This document shows, piece by piece, positions 54,305 through 64,000 of a DNA stretch of 64,000 nucleotides (positions within the stretch are counted from its first letter, which is position 1; each line of letters begins with the position of its first letter). The stretch is from the NCBI GenBank assembly GCA_001839685.1, contig MLAK01000753.1, forward strand, positions 1 through 64,000, read 5' to 3'. Origin of the DNA: Tritrichomonas foetus (Eukaryota > Parabasalia > Tritrichomonadida > Tritrichomonadidae). The translations under genes were made by a program, and so were the position numbers. The notes under the pieces are model-generated. The model worked only from the letters and a program-made list of their open reading frames with translations, was not told the origin of the DNA and ran no database searches.

Positions 54305-55573
54305 TTACTGTGAGTTCAATAAGTCATCGTCATTCCTAAGGTTCCATATGCAATATACAAATTGGAAGTTTGGATCGTACCTTTCTCCATCGAGGAAACG
54401 AAGTAATTCGGTAAGGAATGCCTGGCGAGCCTCGTTGAGCTTCTGTTTTGGCTCATCAAGTGAGGCATGGTTGATGACTGCGCGTGTGAATTCGACTGCT
54501 TTGGCTGCGAAGGCGTCGAGGTCCTGTGGGTACATTCCGACTATGAGGCCGGAGAGGGCTATAATTACACAATTCAAGAGGGTTGGTAAATTGGTCCTAT
54601 CGTATGGCTGGATTTCTGAGAAGCCTTGGTTGATGACATCAGCTGCAGTTGTTCCTACTCTTTCGGCTGTTGATGTGATTCCAGTAATCTCTCCATTTTC
54701 GGCAAATTTGCGAGCCATTGAAAGAAGGTCGTCCCAAGAAATGCAGAGAGTGTTGGCGGCAATGGAAATTGTTTCAACCATGTTTGTGACTAATCTGGAG
54801 TAATAGATTGGAGCCTTGGAGGTTGTTGAAGCTTGGGCACCGCGAGCGATTGCAACACACCAGGCCTTGAGGAGATAGCGGGTGATATCGAGAGCGAATT
54901 CTTGTGTTGTCTTTTCGATGTTTTCTGCGGATTGATCGTCGAATCTCATTCTGTAGGCGCAAGTGACAAGATCAACAAAGGCGCCTGAAACTGGTGCTTT
55001 ACTGTTTGTTGGGGCGTGGAAAGTGGCAAGGAGTTGGGAGCATTGGTCCATAATAGCCTTGTGTAATGCCATTGATAAGTTGTTATCTGTGAAGTTAAAG
55101 CTTGGAAGAATAACAGAAAGGGCGTTAAAACGAATCTCTGGGTTTGGAATAGTTAAAAGGAGCTTGAGGGCATCACAAAGGTGATCACATGGTTCTGGGC
55201 GTGTATCAAGATATACAGCGGCTCCTTTTTCGCCGTTCTTGAGGGGGAGAATGAGCAGTGTCTTCTTGATGGTGACGCTTTCGAAATCTGAAGAAGAGTA
55301 AGTGCAAACAATTTCTTTCCAATCTGAGCTGATAATATCGAAATGATCAAGAGAAGTAATTAAATGGGAATGGACACCTTCTTTTAATTGTGCTTCTGAT
55401 GTTCCGTAGATGACGTTGAAGGTTGTGCCGTGGAATCGAGGCGAAAACATTGTGTGACACTTTTTAATAAAACAATACAATTCTAAAATGTCGATAGAAG
55501 AGTACTTTTTCATAAGTTCCTCATATTGAAAATAATTTTGAATTATTTTGAATCGATGTGAATAGATTAACAT
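54305..55573 (-). CDS. Helical protein of unknown function
   Basis: A 422-residue protein with no family I recognise. The N-terminal part (about 42-145) alternates strands and helices (SVTIKKTLLILPLKNGEKGAA). From about 150 to 400 it is all alpha and rich in Ala, Leu, Asn, with ARM- or HEAT-like helices (NLPTLLNCVIIALSGLIVG, KAVEFTRAVINHASLDEP). There are no catalytic motifs, no signal peptide and no certain membrane segment. The frame opens at an ATG at 55573, but an internal ATG at 55450 (MFSPRFHG) gives a more compact start. Higher GC and regular codon use suggest a well-expressed housekeeping gene. The function remains open. Confidence 0.78.
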   Translation of the reverse strand: MLIYSHRFKIIQNYFQYEELMKKYSSIDILELYCFIKKCHTMFSPRFHGTTFNVIYGTSEAQLKEGVHSHLITSLDHFDIISSDWKEIVCTYSSSDFESVTIKKTLLILPLKNGEKGAAVYLDTRPEPCDHLCDALKLLLTIPNPEIRFNALSVILPSFNFTDNNLSMALHKAIMDQCSQLLATFHAPTNSKAPVSGAFVDLVTCAYRMRFDDQSAENIEKTTQEFALDITRYLLKAWCVAIARGAQASTTSKAPIYYSRLVTNMVETISIAANTLCISWDDLLSMARKFAENGEITGITSTAERVGTTAADVINQGFSEIQPYDRTNLPTLLNCVIIALSGLIVGMYPQDLDAFAAKAVEFTRAVINHASLDEPKQKLNEARQAFLTELLRFLDGERYDPNFQFVYCIWNLRNDDDLLNSQ

Positions 55574-56681
55574 TCAATTAATCATTTCAATACCATTTTT
55601 TCAATAAAAGTATAAGGAGAAATTATCAGATTTTCAAGCGATTGTTATATAATAATTCTTAGAAGTAAAAACTTTCAAAAATCAAAATATCATGATATTC
55701 GATTTTCTTCTTTCAATGTACTCTTCGGACGAATGTCTAAAAACAGAAACCGTTATCTCATCAAAGTAAATTTTGAGAGGGATGCTGAAAAAAATAAATA
55801 GATAGTTTTGAGAAAGAACAATTGTTTATTGAAACATGGAACTTTTTGATAATAAAACTTAACAAAAAGGAAAATTTGAAAGAAATAGCTTTTTCGTCAA
55901 ATTGACTATATGAATGGTCAAATAAGGTAAAATTTATTGTGTGTTGAAAATATGGTTAACCCGATCATGAGAAAATCTAGTATATTTCATTATCCAGTCT
56001 TTTAAATTAGCCTTATAATAAGGCCATTGTTATATGGCTTTTATCCTTATTAATGAATTCTGGCCAAAATTAGTTTGTTGTCATTCTGTGAATTTATTGA
56101 ACCAAATCACTGAGACCATTTTCATCCAACTAAAGTTTTTTATCATTGAATAAACGCATAAAATACTTTTCTAAACAAAGGCAACAGCAATCTCAACTAC
56201 ATTTGTCAAATGTTTTTTTCATCAATTTTTGTCTTTCCATTTTAAGTGCAACTTAAACTATAGAAATGTAATATCAAAAATAATCATATTTATCATAATT
56301 TTTTCGGTATTGCATTTTTTCGTCTTAACATCGTTTCCAGATTTCACTAAATCTTTTGATTTCTATATTCTATGAAAGTTGTCATGATAATATACCAACA
56401 AAAAAGTCTCTTTGTATTTTGTGAAACAAAAATACAGTTAATAAAATAATTATTCATCTTGGAATATTATCAAATTGTTTTGAAGGTGCTGTTTTCAAGC
56501 TCCAGTGCCTCCTCTAATAGCCAAATGAATCAAAGGGGCCAGCAAAGTCATATCACATTTACCCCTTTTTCTGTCAAAAAGAGTATTTCATTGGAACAAC
56601 ATAAAATTAAGAAATCATGCTATTCGATGATGTCCCAAGTTTCTACTAAAATAAAATTTCCAATTATGATAGTATTTTACT
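55574..56681. other. Intergenic region with a dispersed-repeat relic
   Basis: No gene is called. GGTCAA occurs at 55915 without a gene behind it. The segment 56527-56590 is related to 6837-6893 (shared CCAGCAAAG, ATCACATTT, TCTGTCAAAAAGA and a GGAA end). A plus-strand frame at 56459-56743 covers it but overlaps the real gene's end. Confidence 0.4.
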
Positions 56682-58127
56682 TTAAATATCTGCAGCTTCT
56701 GCAAAGGTTAATCTTTGGTCTCTATCACTGTCGTTTGCCTTGATGAGTTTCCTGATTTGCTTTCTAGACATATCAGCACCAACCAACCTGTAGAACCTTT
56801 CAAGTTCATCAACTCCGAGTGTTCCATTTTCTTTTCCAGCAACTGCATTGAAAATTTTCTGGAAAAATTCGTTTTCATCGCTCGACAAAACAACCATCAA
56901 ATTACAAAATTCCAAATATTCGTCAAAAGTAATTGTTCCAGAATTATCAGAATCAACAAGAAGGAAAATAAGTTCAACTGCATTCACACCAATACCATTT
57001 TCACTTCCACAGAATTTTTCAAGTTCATCACGATTTAATTGACCATTTCCATCTTCATCTATAGAGTCAAACTCAATCCTTAGTTGCTCTTGTTCTGTTT
57101 TTGTATATGCTCTTGGTTTGATTGAAGTATATGTCTTTGGATTCAAAATAGCAGAATAAATATCTTCGAAAGAAAGTCTTCCGTCACCATCAGAATCATG
57201 TTCTTGAATAATTTGCTGAGCTTCTTCTTGAGAAATTGGATGATTTGCAAAAAGGCAAAATTCCAACAATTGATTGACATCTAAAGAATTCTTAATTTCA
57301 ACATCAATGGCACCGAATAGCATTCTATATGCTGGAATTGGATCATCTGATTTCAAAGTTTGGAGTATGTTAAAGAAATTTAGAAATTCATCAAATCCAA
57401 TTGTTCCACTATTATCTTTATCACAAACTCTGAAAGCAATTGGAATCATTTTTTTTGGAAGTGGAAAGTGATTTTCCAAAAAGATCGACAATTCATTACT
57501 ATCCAATTCCCCACTTCCGTCTTTATCGATTTTTTCGAAAACTTCACGAAGGCTTTCAATTTCACTTTGTGAATAATTTTTGAATGGATTTACAATTTGT
57601 GCACCCATCAAAAGTCCGAAAAATTCAATGTGCTGCAGAAACAGACAACTTCGCCTGCTGTGGTTTTTCCCGGTCATTAAAAGTCTGAAATAACGATAGG
57701 GTTCACTACAAACAATATCATTACTTACATAAACTTTTTCAAAGCCATTCAATGCATCAGATTTCTCAACGTTTTCCAATGTGGTGAAATTTTGACCATC
57801 GTTCGAGCAAAGCAAAGACCACGACCTGAGGTGGTTAACTCCTTCTTCCGTCGGGCCTGTTCTGATTTTATATTTGGTCAAATTGAGCTGATGATCTTTC
57901 AGATCGAAATCGATATACGTATTATGCTTGCTGTGCGAAATGATGTATTGGTGATAATTTGGATCAACGATATTTACGAGATCTCGGCTTTTGATTGACG
58001 TCGTGGAAGATCGAATAAAAATTGCGCTTTTTCGAGCGATATTGTCGCCTAGTATTTCTCCCCATTGAGCAAAAACACCAGAATTGGGATTGGTCGAATA
58101 ATCTGCATGAATGGCAACTTGACTCAT
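56682..58127 (-). CDS. F5/8C (discoidin) domain protein with eight EF-hands
   Basis: A 481-residue protein from the ATG at 58127. Residues 1-165 are an F5/8C-like sandwich (YIDFDLKDHQLNLTKYKIRTG, SWSLLCSNDGQNFTTLE, YRYFRLLMTGKN), similar to the BTB/F5-8C protein at 29179. The rest is a row of eight EF-hands in four pairs. Six loops keep calcium ligands (DKDGSGELDSNE, DKDNSGTIGFDE, DSDGDGRLSFED, DEDGNGQLNRDE, DSDNSGTITFDE, DSDRDQRLTFAE), and two are degenerate (DVEIKNSLDVNQ, AGKENGTLGVDE). There is no signal peptide. It probably links calcium sensing to a glycan- or ligand-binding discoidin domain in the cytoplasm. Two GGTCAA sites lie 97 and 157 bp upstream on the coding strand. Confidence 0.93.
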   Translation of the reverse strand: MSQVAIHADYSTNPNSGVFAQWGEILGDNIARKSAIFIRSSTTSIKSRDLVNIVDPNYHQYIISHSKHNTYIDFDLKDHQLNLTKYKIRTGPTEEGVNHLRSWSLLCSNDGQNFTTLENVEKSDALNGFEKVYVSNDIVCSEPYRYFRLLMTGKNHSRRSCLFLQHIEFFGLLMGAQIVNPFKNYSQSEIESLREVFEKIDKDGSGELDSNELSIFLENHFPLPKKMIPIAFRVCDKDNSGTIGFDEFLNFFNILQTLKSDDPIPAYRMLFGAIDVEIKNSLDVNQLLEFCLFANHPISQEEAQQIIQEHDSDGDGRLSFEDIYSAILNPKTYTSIKPRAYTKTEQEQLRIEFDSIDEDGNGQLNRDELEKFCGSENGIGVNAVELIFLLVDSDNSGTITFDEYLEFCNLMVVLSSDENEFFQKIFNAVAGKENGTLGVDELERFYRLVGADMSRKQIRKLIKANDSDRDQRLTFAEAADI

Positions 58128-58822
58128 TTCTCGGGGAATTGACAAAAATTAATGTTACTCTTCTTCACAAAACACTTTTGAAAAATTTGAAGTAATCATT
58201 CAATTAATTATCTGGTGGAATTTTTTGACCTAAATTTGAGGAAATTTGTATGAGTCATTCAATTTCTTTTCTGATGGAGTTTTTTGACCGAAATTTGAGG
58301 ACATAAGTATCAATCATGTTACATGAAATTAGGGTTTGAAACAAAATTTTTTTGACAACGATTGCAATGACTTTATGTTCAAATATTCTGAACTTTACTA
58401 TTCTTATGAATGAATTCTTTAGATTTATCATGCAATATTTAACACTTCACTTTGAATTTCCCTCAAGTGAGACCATTCCTCAACACGTGATCAATCGATA
58501 AGTCAACACCATTGAAATATATAATTTAGTTAAATCTGTGATTCATAATATCGATTCACTTGAATGAATGACTTGTGTTGTGATGAAAAATTCTTGAAAC
58601 TAATTTCACTAAACTTAAAGATAGAACCCAAATACTCCATAATCATCAACATGATGACGAATAATCATAATGAGATTATATATCCATGAAATCAAATAGT
58701 CTTTTCATCACTCTTTTTTTCTGCGATTTTTAAACACGTAAACCTACCACTTCTTCTTTTCATTCCACATAATCATCATCATCAGTAAAATAGAATAAAA
58801 AAATATTTATATTTTTATAAAA
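58128..58822. other. Intergenic region with a duplicated GGTCAA segment
   Basis: Two near-copies of a segment (TTTTTTGACC.AAATTTGAGG) at 58220-58240 and 58280-58300 carry GGTCAA on the minus strand. The remainder is AT-rich with no gene. Confidence 0.5.
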
Positions 58823-59701
58823 TTAAAGATTCGACTCACCAAGAACTCCCATCAAGTTTGATCCAATTCGATCAAGCGATTCCTGAATTGCTGGCGAAAT
58901 TTCGAAGTTTTCTCCAATGCAACCGGCCACAAGCGAAGGATCAATCGGCAATTTTCCAAGAAGTGGAAGGGACTCCTCACGACAAAGCTGTTCAGCACCG
59001 CCATTTGTCTGAGGATAAATTGAACTACTTTTCCCGCATCTCTGACAAGTGAAGCTGCTCATATTCTCAATTATTCCCAAAATTTTGACACCAGCCCTTT
59101 GGCAGAATTTGATTTCTCTTCGAACATCACTTATGGCAACCTCCTCGGGTGTTGTAACGATCACTGCCCCATCAATTCCGCTTTGGCTCATGAATGACAC
59201 AATCGACAAATGCTCATCACTTGTTCCAGGCGGGGTGTCCACCACAAGGTATTCGGTGTCGCCCCAATCAACGTCCTTCAAAAATTGAAGCACGTAAGTA
59301 TTTTTTGTAGAACCTCTTGCGATATTTGCATCATCCTCATTTTCAAGGAAAAACTGGGCGCTTACTAACGAAATATTGTCTGTCGCGTAGGCCGGAGAAA
59401 GTCCGAAGGCTGTTTGATGCATTCTTTCGCTCTGGCATTTGAATAAATATGGCATTGACGGGCCACATAAATCGAGGTCAAGAACGCCTACTATATTGTC
59501 GAGAGATAGATATTTGGATAATAGATACGTAACTGTTGACTTTCCAACTCCTCCTTTTCCGCTTAAAACTAATACTTTATGTCGAACTTTTTCGAGTGAA
59601 TCTTGGACGTCTTTAAGCGCGGCTCGCATGGCATCTGGAACACCACCTGAACCACATGCTTCTCGCATTGGACAGTTCGCGCAGTCTCCAGAGCAACTCA
59701 T
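58823..59701 (-). CDS. NBP35: NBP35/NUBP1-type P-loop iron-sulfur assembly ATPase
   Basis: A 292-residue Mrp/NBP35-family scaffold of cytosolic iron-sulfur protein assembly. The N-terminal cluster motif has four cysteines (C3, C7, C10, C16: CSGDCANCPMREAC), which distinguishes NBP35/NUBP1 from CFD1. The deviant Walker A GKGGVGKS lies at 48-55, with VLDLDLCGPS and VVDTPPGTSDEHL as further nucleotide-binding motifs. The bridging CxxC that forms the dimer cluster is C219-x2-C222 (TCQRCG). The N-terminal spacing (3 residues between the first two cysteines) is tighter than the 13 residues in yeast. GGTCAA lies 13 bp upstream (59714-59719). It works with CFD1 to assemble [4Fe-4S] clusters, for example for NTH1 in this window. 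Confidence 0.94.
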   Translation of the reverse strand: MSCSGDCANCPMREACGSGGVPDAMRAALKDVQDSLEKVRHKVLVLSGKGGVGKSTVTYLLSKYLSLDNIVGVLDLDLCGPSMPYLFKCQSERMHQTAFGLSPAYATDNISLVSAQFFLENEDDANIARGSTKNTYVLQFLKDVDWGDTEYLVVDTPPGTSDEHLSIVSFMSQSGIDGAVIVTTPEEVAISDVRREIKFCQRAGVKILGIIENMSSFTCQRCGKSSSIYPQTNGGAEQLCREESLPLLGKLPIDPSLVAGCIGENFEISPAIQESLDRIGSNLMGVLGESNL

Positions 59702-60166
59702 TCTAGTCTGATGTTGACCAGATTGATATTCAAAAAGATGTATTGAATTTTTTTTATCGTACTATTTTTGAAAGGACTTCAGAATATTCAAAGTTTGATG
59801 GAAGATTACGTTGGTATCTTCTGGGTGGATTACACTCGAATATGCGAGAATATTTTTCCCAATATAAATGGTAGTCATTATAATACTATCACGATGATAG
59901 ATAGTAATTGTTAATGAAACTGGTTACAAACAGAAAGTTCCCAAAAAGTTAATCATTTCTGCAAAACTGAGAATTATGTCACAACTTAATGAATAGGAAT
60001 GCTGAAAAGAAAAATAGGTATGCAGATAAGTAGCTATGCAGATAAATAGTTATGAAGAGATATTACTTCGATATAAAAAAATATAGAAATGTAAAAATAG
60101 AAATTATGCATATAATAATTTAATATAAACAAATAAAATAAAAAACAATTTTGAGAAATGGAAAAT
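59702..60166. other. Intergenic region
   Basis: CTGGTCAACATC lies just upstream of NBP35. A direct duplication TATGCAGATAA(A/G)TAG occurs at 60018-60048. No gene is seen. Confidence 0.45.
59714..59719 (-). promoter_or_regulatory. GGTCAA element of NBP35
   Basis: Coding-strand CTGGTCAACATCAGACTAG ends at the ATG, so the element is only 13 bp before translation start. This suits a very short leader. Inferred. Confidence 0.35.
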
Positions 60167-63100
60167 TCAGCATTGCTGCTTAGCAAGTCTTGCTTCCATT
60201 CGAGTAACTTCTTTTGTTCTTCCTTGATCAAGTAGGGCCTTCTTTACTTGAGCAATTGCATCATCATGATGATTCTTCTTTAGCCAAGCTGTGAAAAGAA
60301 CAAAGTGTTCATCAACAAGCATGTTTGTTGCATTTATAACCAAATCATTTTCAACAATGAAATTAAAAACTAATTCTTTATCAAATCCTGCATTCAATGC
60401 ATCATCATACTTATCATCAGAAAGGAGCTTATTCAATGCTTCACTTCTTGTTTTCCTTCCTACCAGGTGGGAGCCAAGTTCCGCCGCAAATTGGGTGATT
60501 CCTGAACAACAAATTTGGGATATTGCATCTGCCCAAGAAACTTCTTTATCATCTATTATTAAATGATCAACAAAAATTGATTCAGCTGCAATAGAATCAA
60601 ATAAATCTCGAATTACTGCTAAATGATGCGATTTTATACGTGATTTGAGTTGTTTATTAATCATTTCATTAATTGGTGCTGAGATCACAGTAATATAAAG
60701 GCGTTTAAAATCATCATCATTTCGTAAATCAGGGAACGTTTCAAAAATTTTATTAAAATTCCGTAATAAAAATCTCATTCGTGTATCTAAAAGTTTTGTT
60801 ATTAGTTTAAATAAAAGATCACGGTCATTGATTTTATAATAAATACAAATTTCTAAGATTACACGAAGTGCTCCTGGATGAAGATTCATAGATTTTTTAA
60901 TTGTTGATTGAATTTTTGAACGACTAAAATCGTCAATGTCATATTTAATATCAAATAATTCTAAGCGGCTTGCAAAATAAAGTGCTGCATTTAAATGAAC
61001 AAGCTCTTCAAAATTACCAACAAAAGCATCACTTATTAATGTTTTATCAGCAATTACAAATAAACAAATAATGGCCTTAGATTTTGCACGATAAGAAATT
61101 GGATCAGATTGGTAAATGAATCGAATTAACCATTTTGCAGCAGTTCTAGGTTTCCATGTTCTTAAGATGAACAAAGCCTTTTGAATATTTGTTTCATCAT
61201 CTCTTTGACAACACTCTTCAAATGTTTCTTCATAAACTGAAGAAGATTCCACTGAAGAAGATGAAGAGTTCATTGTGTCTTTTTTATTGCGAACATTTTC
61301 ATTGAGCCAGACACCAAGAAGATGTTCGCAGATTCGACTTACATGGAGATCATATCGATTTGCAATACTTGAACAAAGTGAATGAAGTGCATGCCCTAGA
61401 CGAATATGTAAATCTAACTTGGAATAAAGTTCACAGATCAACTTTGAAGGATTTTGTAAAAATTCAGGTTTAATGTATTCTTTTAAGTCATAACATTGTA
61501 AATCATATTCTGTTTGCTCTTTCTTTTTAATATCAATACAGCCGATTCCTTGATAAAATGAAATTCTATCTTTTGTACAAAATCGTGAAGGTATTTTTTG
61601 AACAAGAGGTTCAAGACTACTTTTATGGTCCAACCTGGCAATATATTTTTTATAGTCTTCATAACAAGTAGAATTCATTTTATTAATCATTAAATGAAGT
61701 AAAAGTGTATCACCTTGAATCTTATACATTTTTTCAAGCGGTAATAAATCCCAAATGTTATTGATCGTTACTGATTCAACTAAAATCACTGATGGGTTTT
61801 TATTTAAGGCATGAAAATCAATTGAATGATCGGAAGCATAAGATAATATTCTCAATACAGCTATTTCATTATTATATATCATTTGATTCTCCTTTAAAAT
61901 TTCGTACAAGCAAAGAATTCGATGATATAAAACACCAGGAACTGCAGGAATTGCTGCAATTACATAATCAATGATTTGACTCTTTTCCATTTGTTTCAAA
62001 CAAACCAAAGAATGTGCAAATGATATAAAATCATTCGATATGAAACCATTAACAAAGGCTTGCTGAGAAAAGTTTTTGCTAATCGGTGGAAAAGCAACAT
62101 CTGCAAGTTGTTCAAATCCGGATTTAACCAAAAGTTTCGCAAAATCACTTGAAATACTTTTTTCATTTTCATTTTCTTTGTCATTGAAAAATTGAAAAAG
62201 ATTGAAAAATTGCTGATTTGTAAAATTAGTCATTTGTTGGTTCGCTATCATTGATAATGCTGTATAAGCCAATGCTTTCCGTGATAAAGGAAGTAAATAT
62301 TCAGAATCATATTTATCAAATGTTGATCCAATCCACTTTAAGAATAAACGGCATGCTTTAATAACATTAGATTTAGCTGTATAATCGATAACTTTTTTGA
62401 GATAATTCAAAAATATTTCTGAATTCGTTCGATTCACGTATTGAATCAAATTCATCATCAAAAACTCACCAGAATGGATGTATTCATCTTTACACAAGAT
62501 TTTAATTAGGTCATCATCAGAAAGTTGAAGAATTTCACAAAATAAATTCAAATTTTCAGGTCCTCTTTGTTGTACCAAAATCGAAAGTAATTCTTTTCGT
62601 GAATCAACATCTGAAAATTGTTCGTATGAAACAACAATTCCATATTTGGCTAATGCAATAATTGGCGCAATTTCCCTTAAATTTAAGTATTGCTTTAATT
62701 TGGACATATATTCAGCAGGATCATTTGGAGAACCATTTGCTAATTCTGCTAATGATTTTGAAGAAGTTGGTTTCTTTTTCAGTAAATTTAAAGAAGATCG
62801 AAATACTTCTGGTCCACTTGCAATTCCTAATGATGAATCACATGAAGTATTAATGAACTCAATTGAACAGGATCTTCCATGACGTGAAAGGGAAAGTCGA
62901 TTATATGATTCGTTTCTAATTGCTTCAATGTAGTTGTCTGGAAGTGGTTCATATTTCAAATTTTTGCTTTTGGCGAATTCACGAATTTTAAGTAATTCAT
63001 CTTCATCTTTAAAAGTTGATAAAGAAATTGCTTTTTGTTGATTTTCTTTATCCATAATGAATTCTTGAATAATAGCTAGTTTTTGATGGACAGGCCAATC

Positions 63101-63919
63101 TCGATGGGTTAAAGTGGAAATTATGATCGGTTCAAGATCAATTGAATTTGATTTAGCAAAACCTAGAATTGCACTCCTTAATAATTTTAAATATCTCATT
63201 GGTGTTGAACAATCTGAAAGTTGACGCTTGACAAATTCGTTTTTATCAAAGCGTCGAAAATCCGATAATGAAATCGATAATTTAAAATCAATGAGTTGTC
63301 GCATTAAAGAACGATAAGATGTCATTTTATCCCATGATTCAGTAATACTATTTTCATTTCCTTTTCTGTCCTGTGCTAATGTTGAAAGATCAAATCTCGT
63401 TCCTGAAATTTTTAAATATTGCTGCCAGATTAATTCTTGATTATTCATAATTTCACACTGGTTTGGGTTCATAATGATGCCACCGGTGAATGTTGATGTC
63501 AAAAATTGATATGCGTATCGAATATCTGAAATTCGAAGAAGATGGTTGACAACCCATTGAATTGGCAAATCATTGATTCTATGGCACAAATAAGGGAGAT
63601 AACTTTTTGGCTGCATCTGCACAGCAAGCGAGCGATCAAAAAAGTTCAAAAAATAAGGTAGTTCTGAAAAATGGCGTCGGCAAAAAATAATTACGGTGCA
63701 GACTGGCAGCGCATCCAAAACTTTGGAAAATGATTGAAATAACGATTGAGAGGAAAAAGTTTTCCAATCATCTGTTGATCCATTCGGATAGAGAAGTAAA
63801 AAAGTTCGAAATAAATGATATTTGTCTTCTGATCCAGGCGATTTGAGAACTTCTTCGATACGTTCAAGACATTGTTCGGCTTTCTGAAAATCGTCATTTG
63901 ATTCCGTTGTTTCGATCAT
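60167..63919 (-). CDS. Large alpha-helical solenoid-like protein
   Basis: A 1250-residue protein, all alpha by composition, with no recognised catalytic motif, signal peptide or membrane segment. Leu/Ile-rich helices with short loops run the whole length (YLPYLCHRINDLPIQWVVNHLL; ALRVILEICIYYKINDRDLLFKLITKLLD). The last 150 residues resemble the C-terminal ends of tethering or kinetochore solenoids: DDALNAGFDKELVFNFIVENDL, NMLVDEHFVLFTAWLKKNHH and QVKKALLDQGR. A Sec39/Rod-like or Vps-type scaffold is possible but I cannot confirm it. The frame is uninterrupted and starts at ATG 63919. The first 30 residues are acidic. Confidence 0.75.
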   Translation of the reverse strand: MIETTESNDDFQKAEQCLERIEEVLKSPGSEDKYHLFRTFLLLYPNGSTDDWKTFSSQSLFQSFSKVLDALPVCTVIIFCRRHFSELPYFLNFFDRSLAVQMQPKSYLPYLCHRINDLPIQWVVNHLLRISDIRYAYQFLTSTFTGGIIMNPNQCEIMNNQELIWQQYLKISGTRFDLSTLAQDRKGNENSITESWDKMTSYRSLMRQLIDFKLSISLSDFRRFDKNEFVKRQLSDCSTPMRYLKLLRSAILGFAKSNSIDLEPIIISTLTHRDWPVHQKLAIIQEFIMDKENQQKAISLSTFKDEDELLKIREFAKSKNLKYEPLPDNYIEAIRNESYNRLSLSRHGRSCSIEFINTSCDSSLGIASGPEVFRSSLNLLKKKPTSSKSLAELANGSPNDPAEYMSKLKQYLNLREIAPIIALAKYGIVVSYEQFSDVDSRKELLSILVQQRGPENLNLFCEILQLSDDDLIKILCKDEYIHSGEFLMMNLIQYVNRTNSEIFLNYLKKVIDYTAKSNVIKACRLFLKWIGSTFDKYDSEYLLPLSRKALAYTALSMIANQQMTNFTNQQFFNLFQFFNDKENENEKSISSDFAKLLVKSGFEQLADVAFPPISKNFSQQAFVNGFISNDFISFAHSLVCLKQMEKSQIIDYVIAAIPAVPGVLYHRILCLYEILKENQMIYNNEIAVLRILSYASDHSIDFHALNKNPSVILVESVTINNIWDLLPLEKMYKIQGDTLLLHLMINKMNSTCYEDYKKYIARLDHKSSLEPLVQKIPSRFCTKDRISFYQGIGCIDIKKKEQTEYDLQCYDLKEYIKPEFLQNPSKLICELYSKLDLHIRLGHALHSLCSSIANRYDLHVSRICEHLLGVWLNENVRNKKDTMNSSSSSVESSSVYEETFEECCQRDDETNIQKALFILRTWKPRTAAKWLIRFIYQSDPISYRAKSKAIICLFVIADKTLISDAFVGNFEELVHLNAALYFASRLELFDIKYDIDDFSRSKIQSTIKKSMNLHPGALRVILEICIYYKINDRDLLFKLITKLLDTRMRFLLRNFNKIFETFPDLRNDDDFKRLYITVISAPINEMINKQLKSRIKSHHLAVIRDLFDSIAAESIFVDHLIIDDKEVSWADAISQICCSGITQFAAELGSHLVGRKTRSEALNKLLSDDKYDDALNAGFDKELVFNFIVENDLVINATNMLVDEHFVLFTAWLKKNHHDDAIAQVKKALLDQGRTKEVTRMEARLAKQQC

Positions 63920-64000
63920 TTTGTTGAATAATTTGGGAATTATTTTTTTGAAAGATGAAATTCATTTTTTGATACTTTTTAAGATGATATTTGTCCATAC

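Noticed and set aside
56459..56743. 94-codon plus frame
   Set aside because: Overlaps the antisense 3' end of the EF-hand gene and is low-complexity; better explained as a dispersed-repeat relic.
1..64000. tRNA, rRNA, CRISPR array, bacterial operon or riboswitch signals
   Set aside because: Looked for tRNA B-box-like sequences, regular spacer arrays and Shine-Dalgarno-type spacing; none were convincing.

Overview
The window is AT-rich protist nuclear DNA with about 34 intact-looking protein genes on both strands, no recognisable introns, short spacers and the standard code. The gene content points to a parabasalid (trichomonad): two-repeat Myb proteins with asparagine/glutamine-rich tails, a leishmanolysin-like (GP63) surface protease, a stefin, BTB-like and discoidin (F5/8C-like) proteins, a Tom40/VDAC-like barrel that would fit a hydrogenosome, and flagellar genes. 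A Tritrichomonas-type genome is my best guess. That is inference from content, not a sequence match.

Layout. 0-14 kb: CAMK-like kinase (-), Myb protein (+), endonuclease III NTH1 (-), Rab GTPase (-), an unknown basic protein (+), GP63-like protease (-), soluble pyrophosphatase (+) and stefin (-). 14-22 kb: giant coiled-coil protein (+), HAD phosphatase (-), hexamer repeat array, SAPS-like PP6 regulatory subunit (-). 22-27.3 kb: a flagellar block of DZIP1-like (+), CFAP100 (+) and ODAD3/CCDC151 (-). 27.5-36.2 kb: archease, a small unknown, a BTB/F5-8C protein, RPB8, a second Myb protein, repeats and a von Willebrand A fragment, two small unknowns and a C1D/Rrp47-like exosome cofactor. 36-48 kb: GH78 alpha-L-rhamnosidase, an N-myristoylation-type protein, a small unknown, an RfbH-like sugar 3-dehydrase, an SGNH-like protein and a divergent Sec23. 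48-64 kb: a MITE-like element with 55-bp perfect terminal inverted repeats, Nup62/Nsp1, a Tom40/VDAC-like porin, an Sds3-like protein, minisatellites, an unknown helical protein, an F5/8C protein with eight EF-hands, NBP35 and a 1250-residue helical protein.

The genes are mostly unrelated housekeeping or surface functions, as is usual for a eukaryotic chromosome. The exception is the 22-27 kb block, where three neighbours belong to basal body/axoneme biology. Two short motifs recur upstream of start codons: GGTCAA, and an AACGG/CCGTT core that matches the Myb recognition site. They are candidate core promoter elements. Several start codons were set at the first true ATG. Non-coding gaps hold five minisatellites (15-19 bp, or about 6 bp, units), gene fragments, and one patch with RNA-like self-complementarity. 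No tRNA, rRNA or CRISPR was seen.
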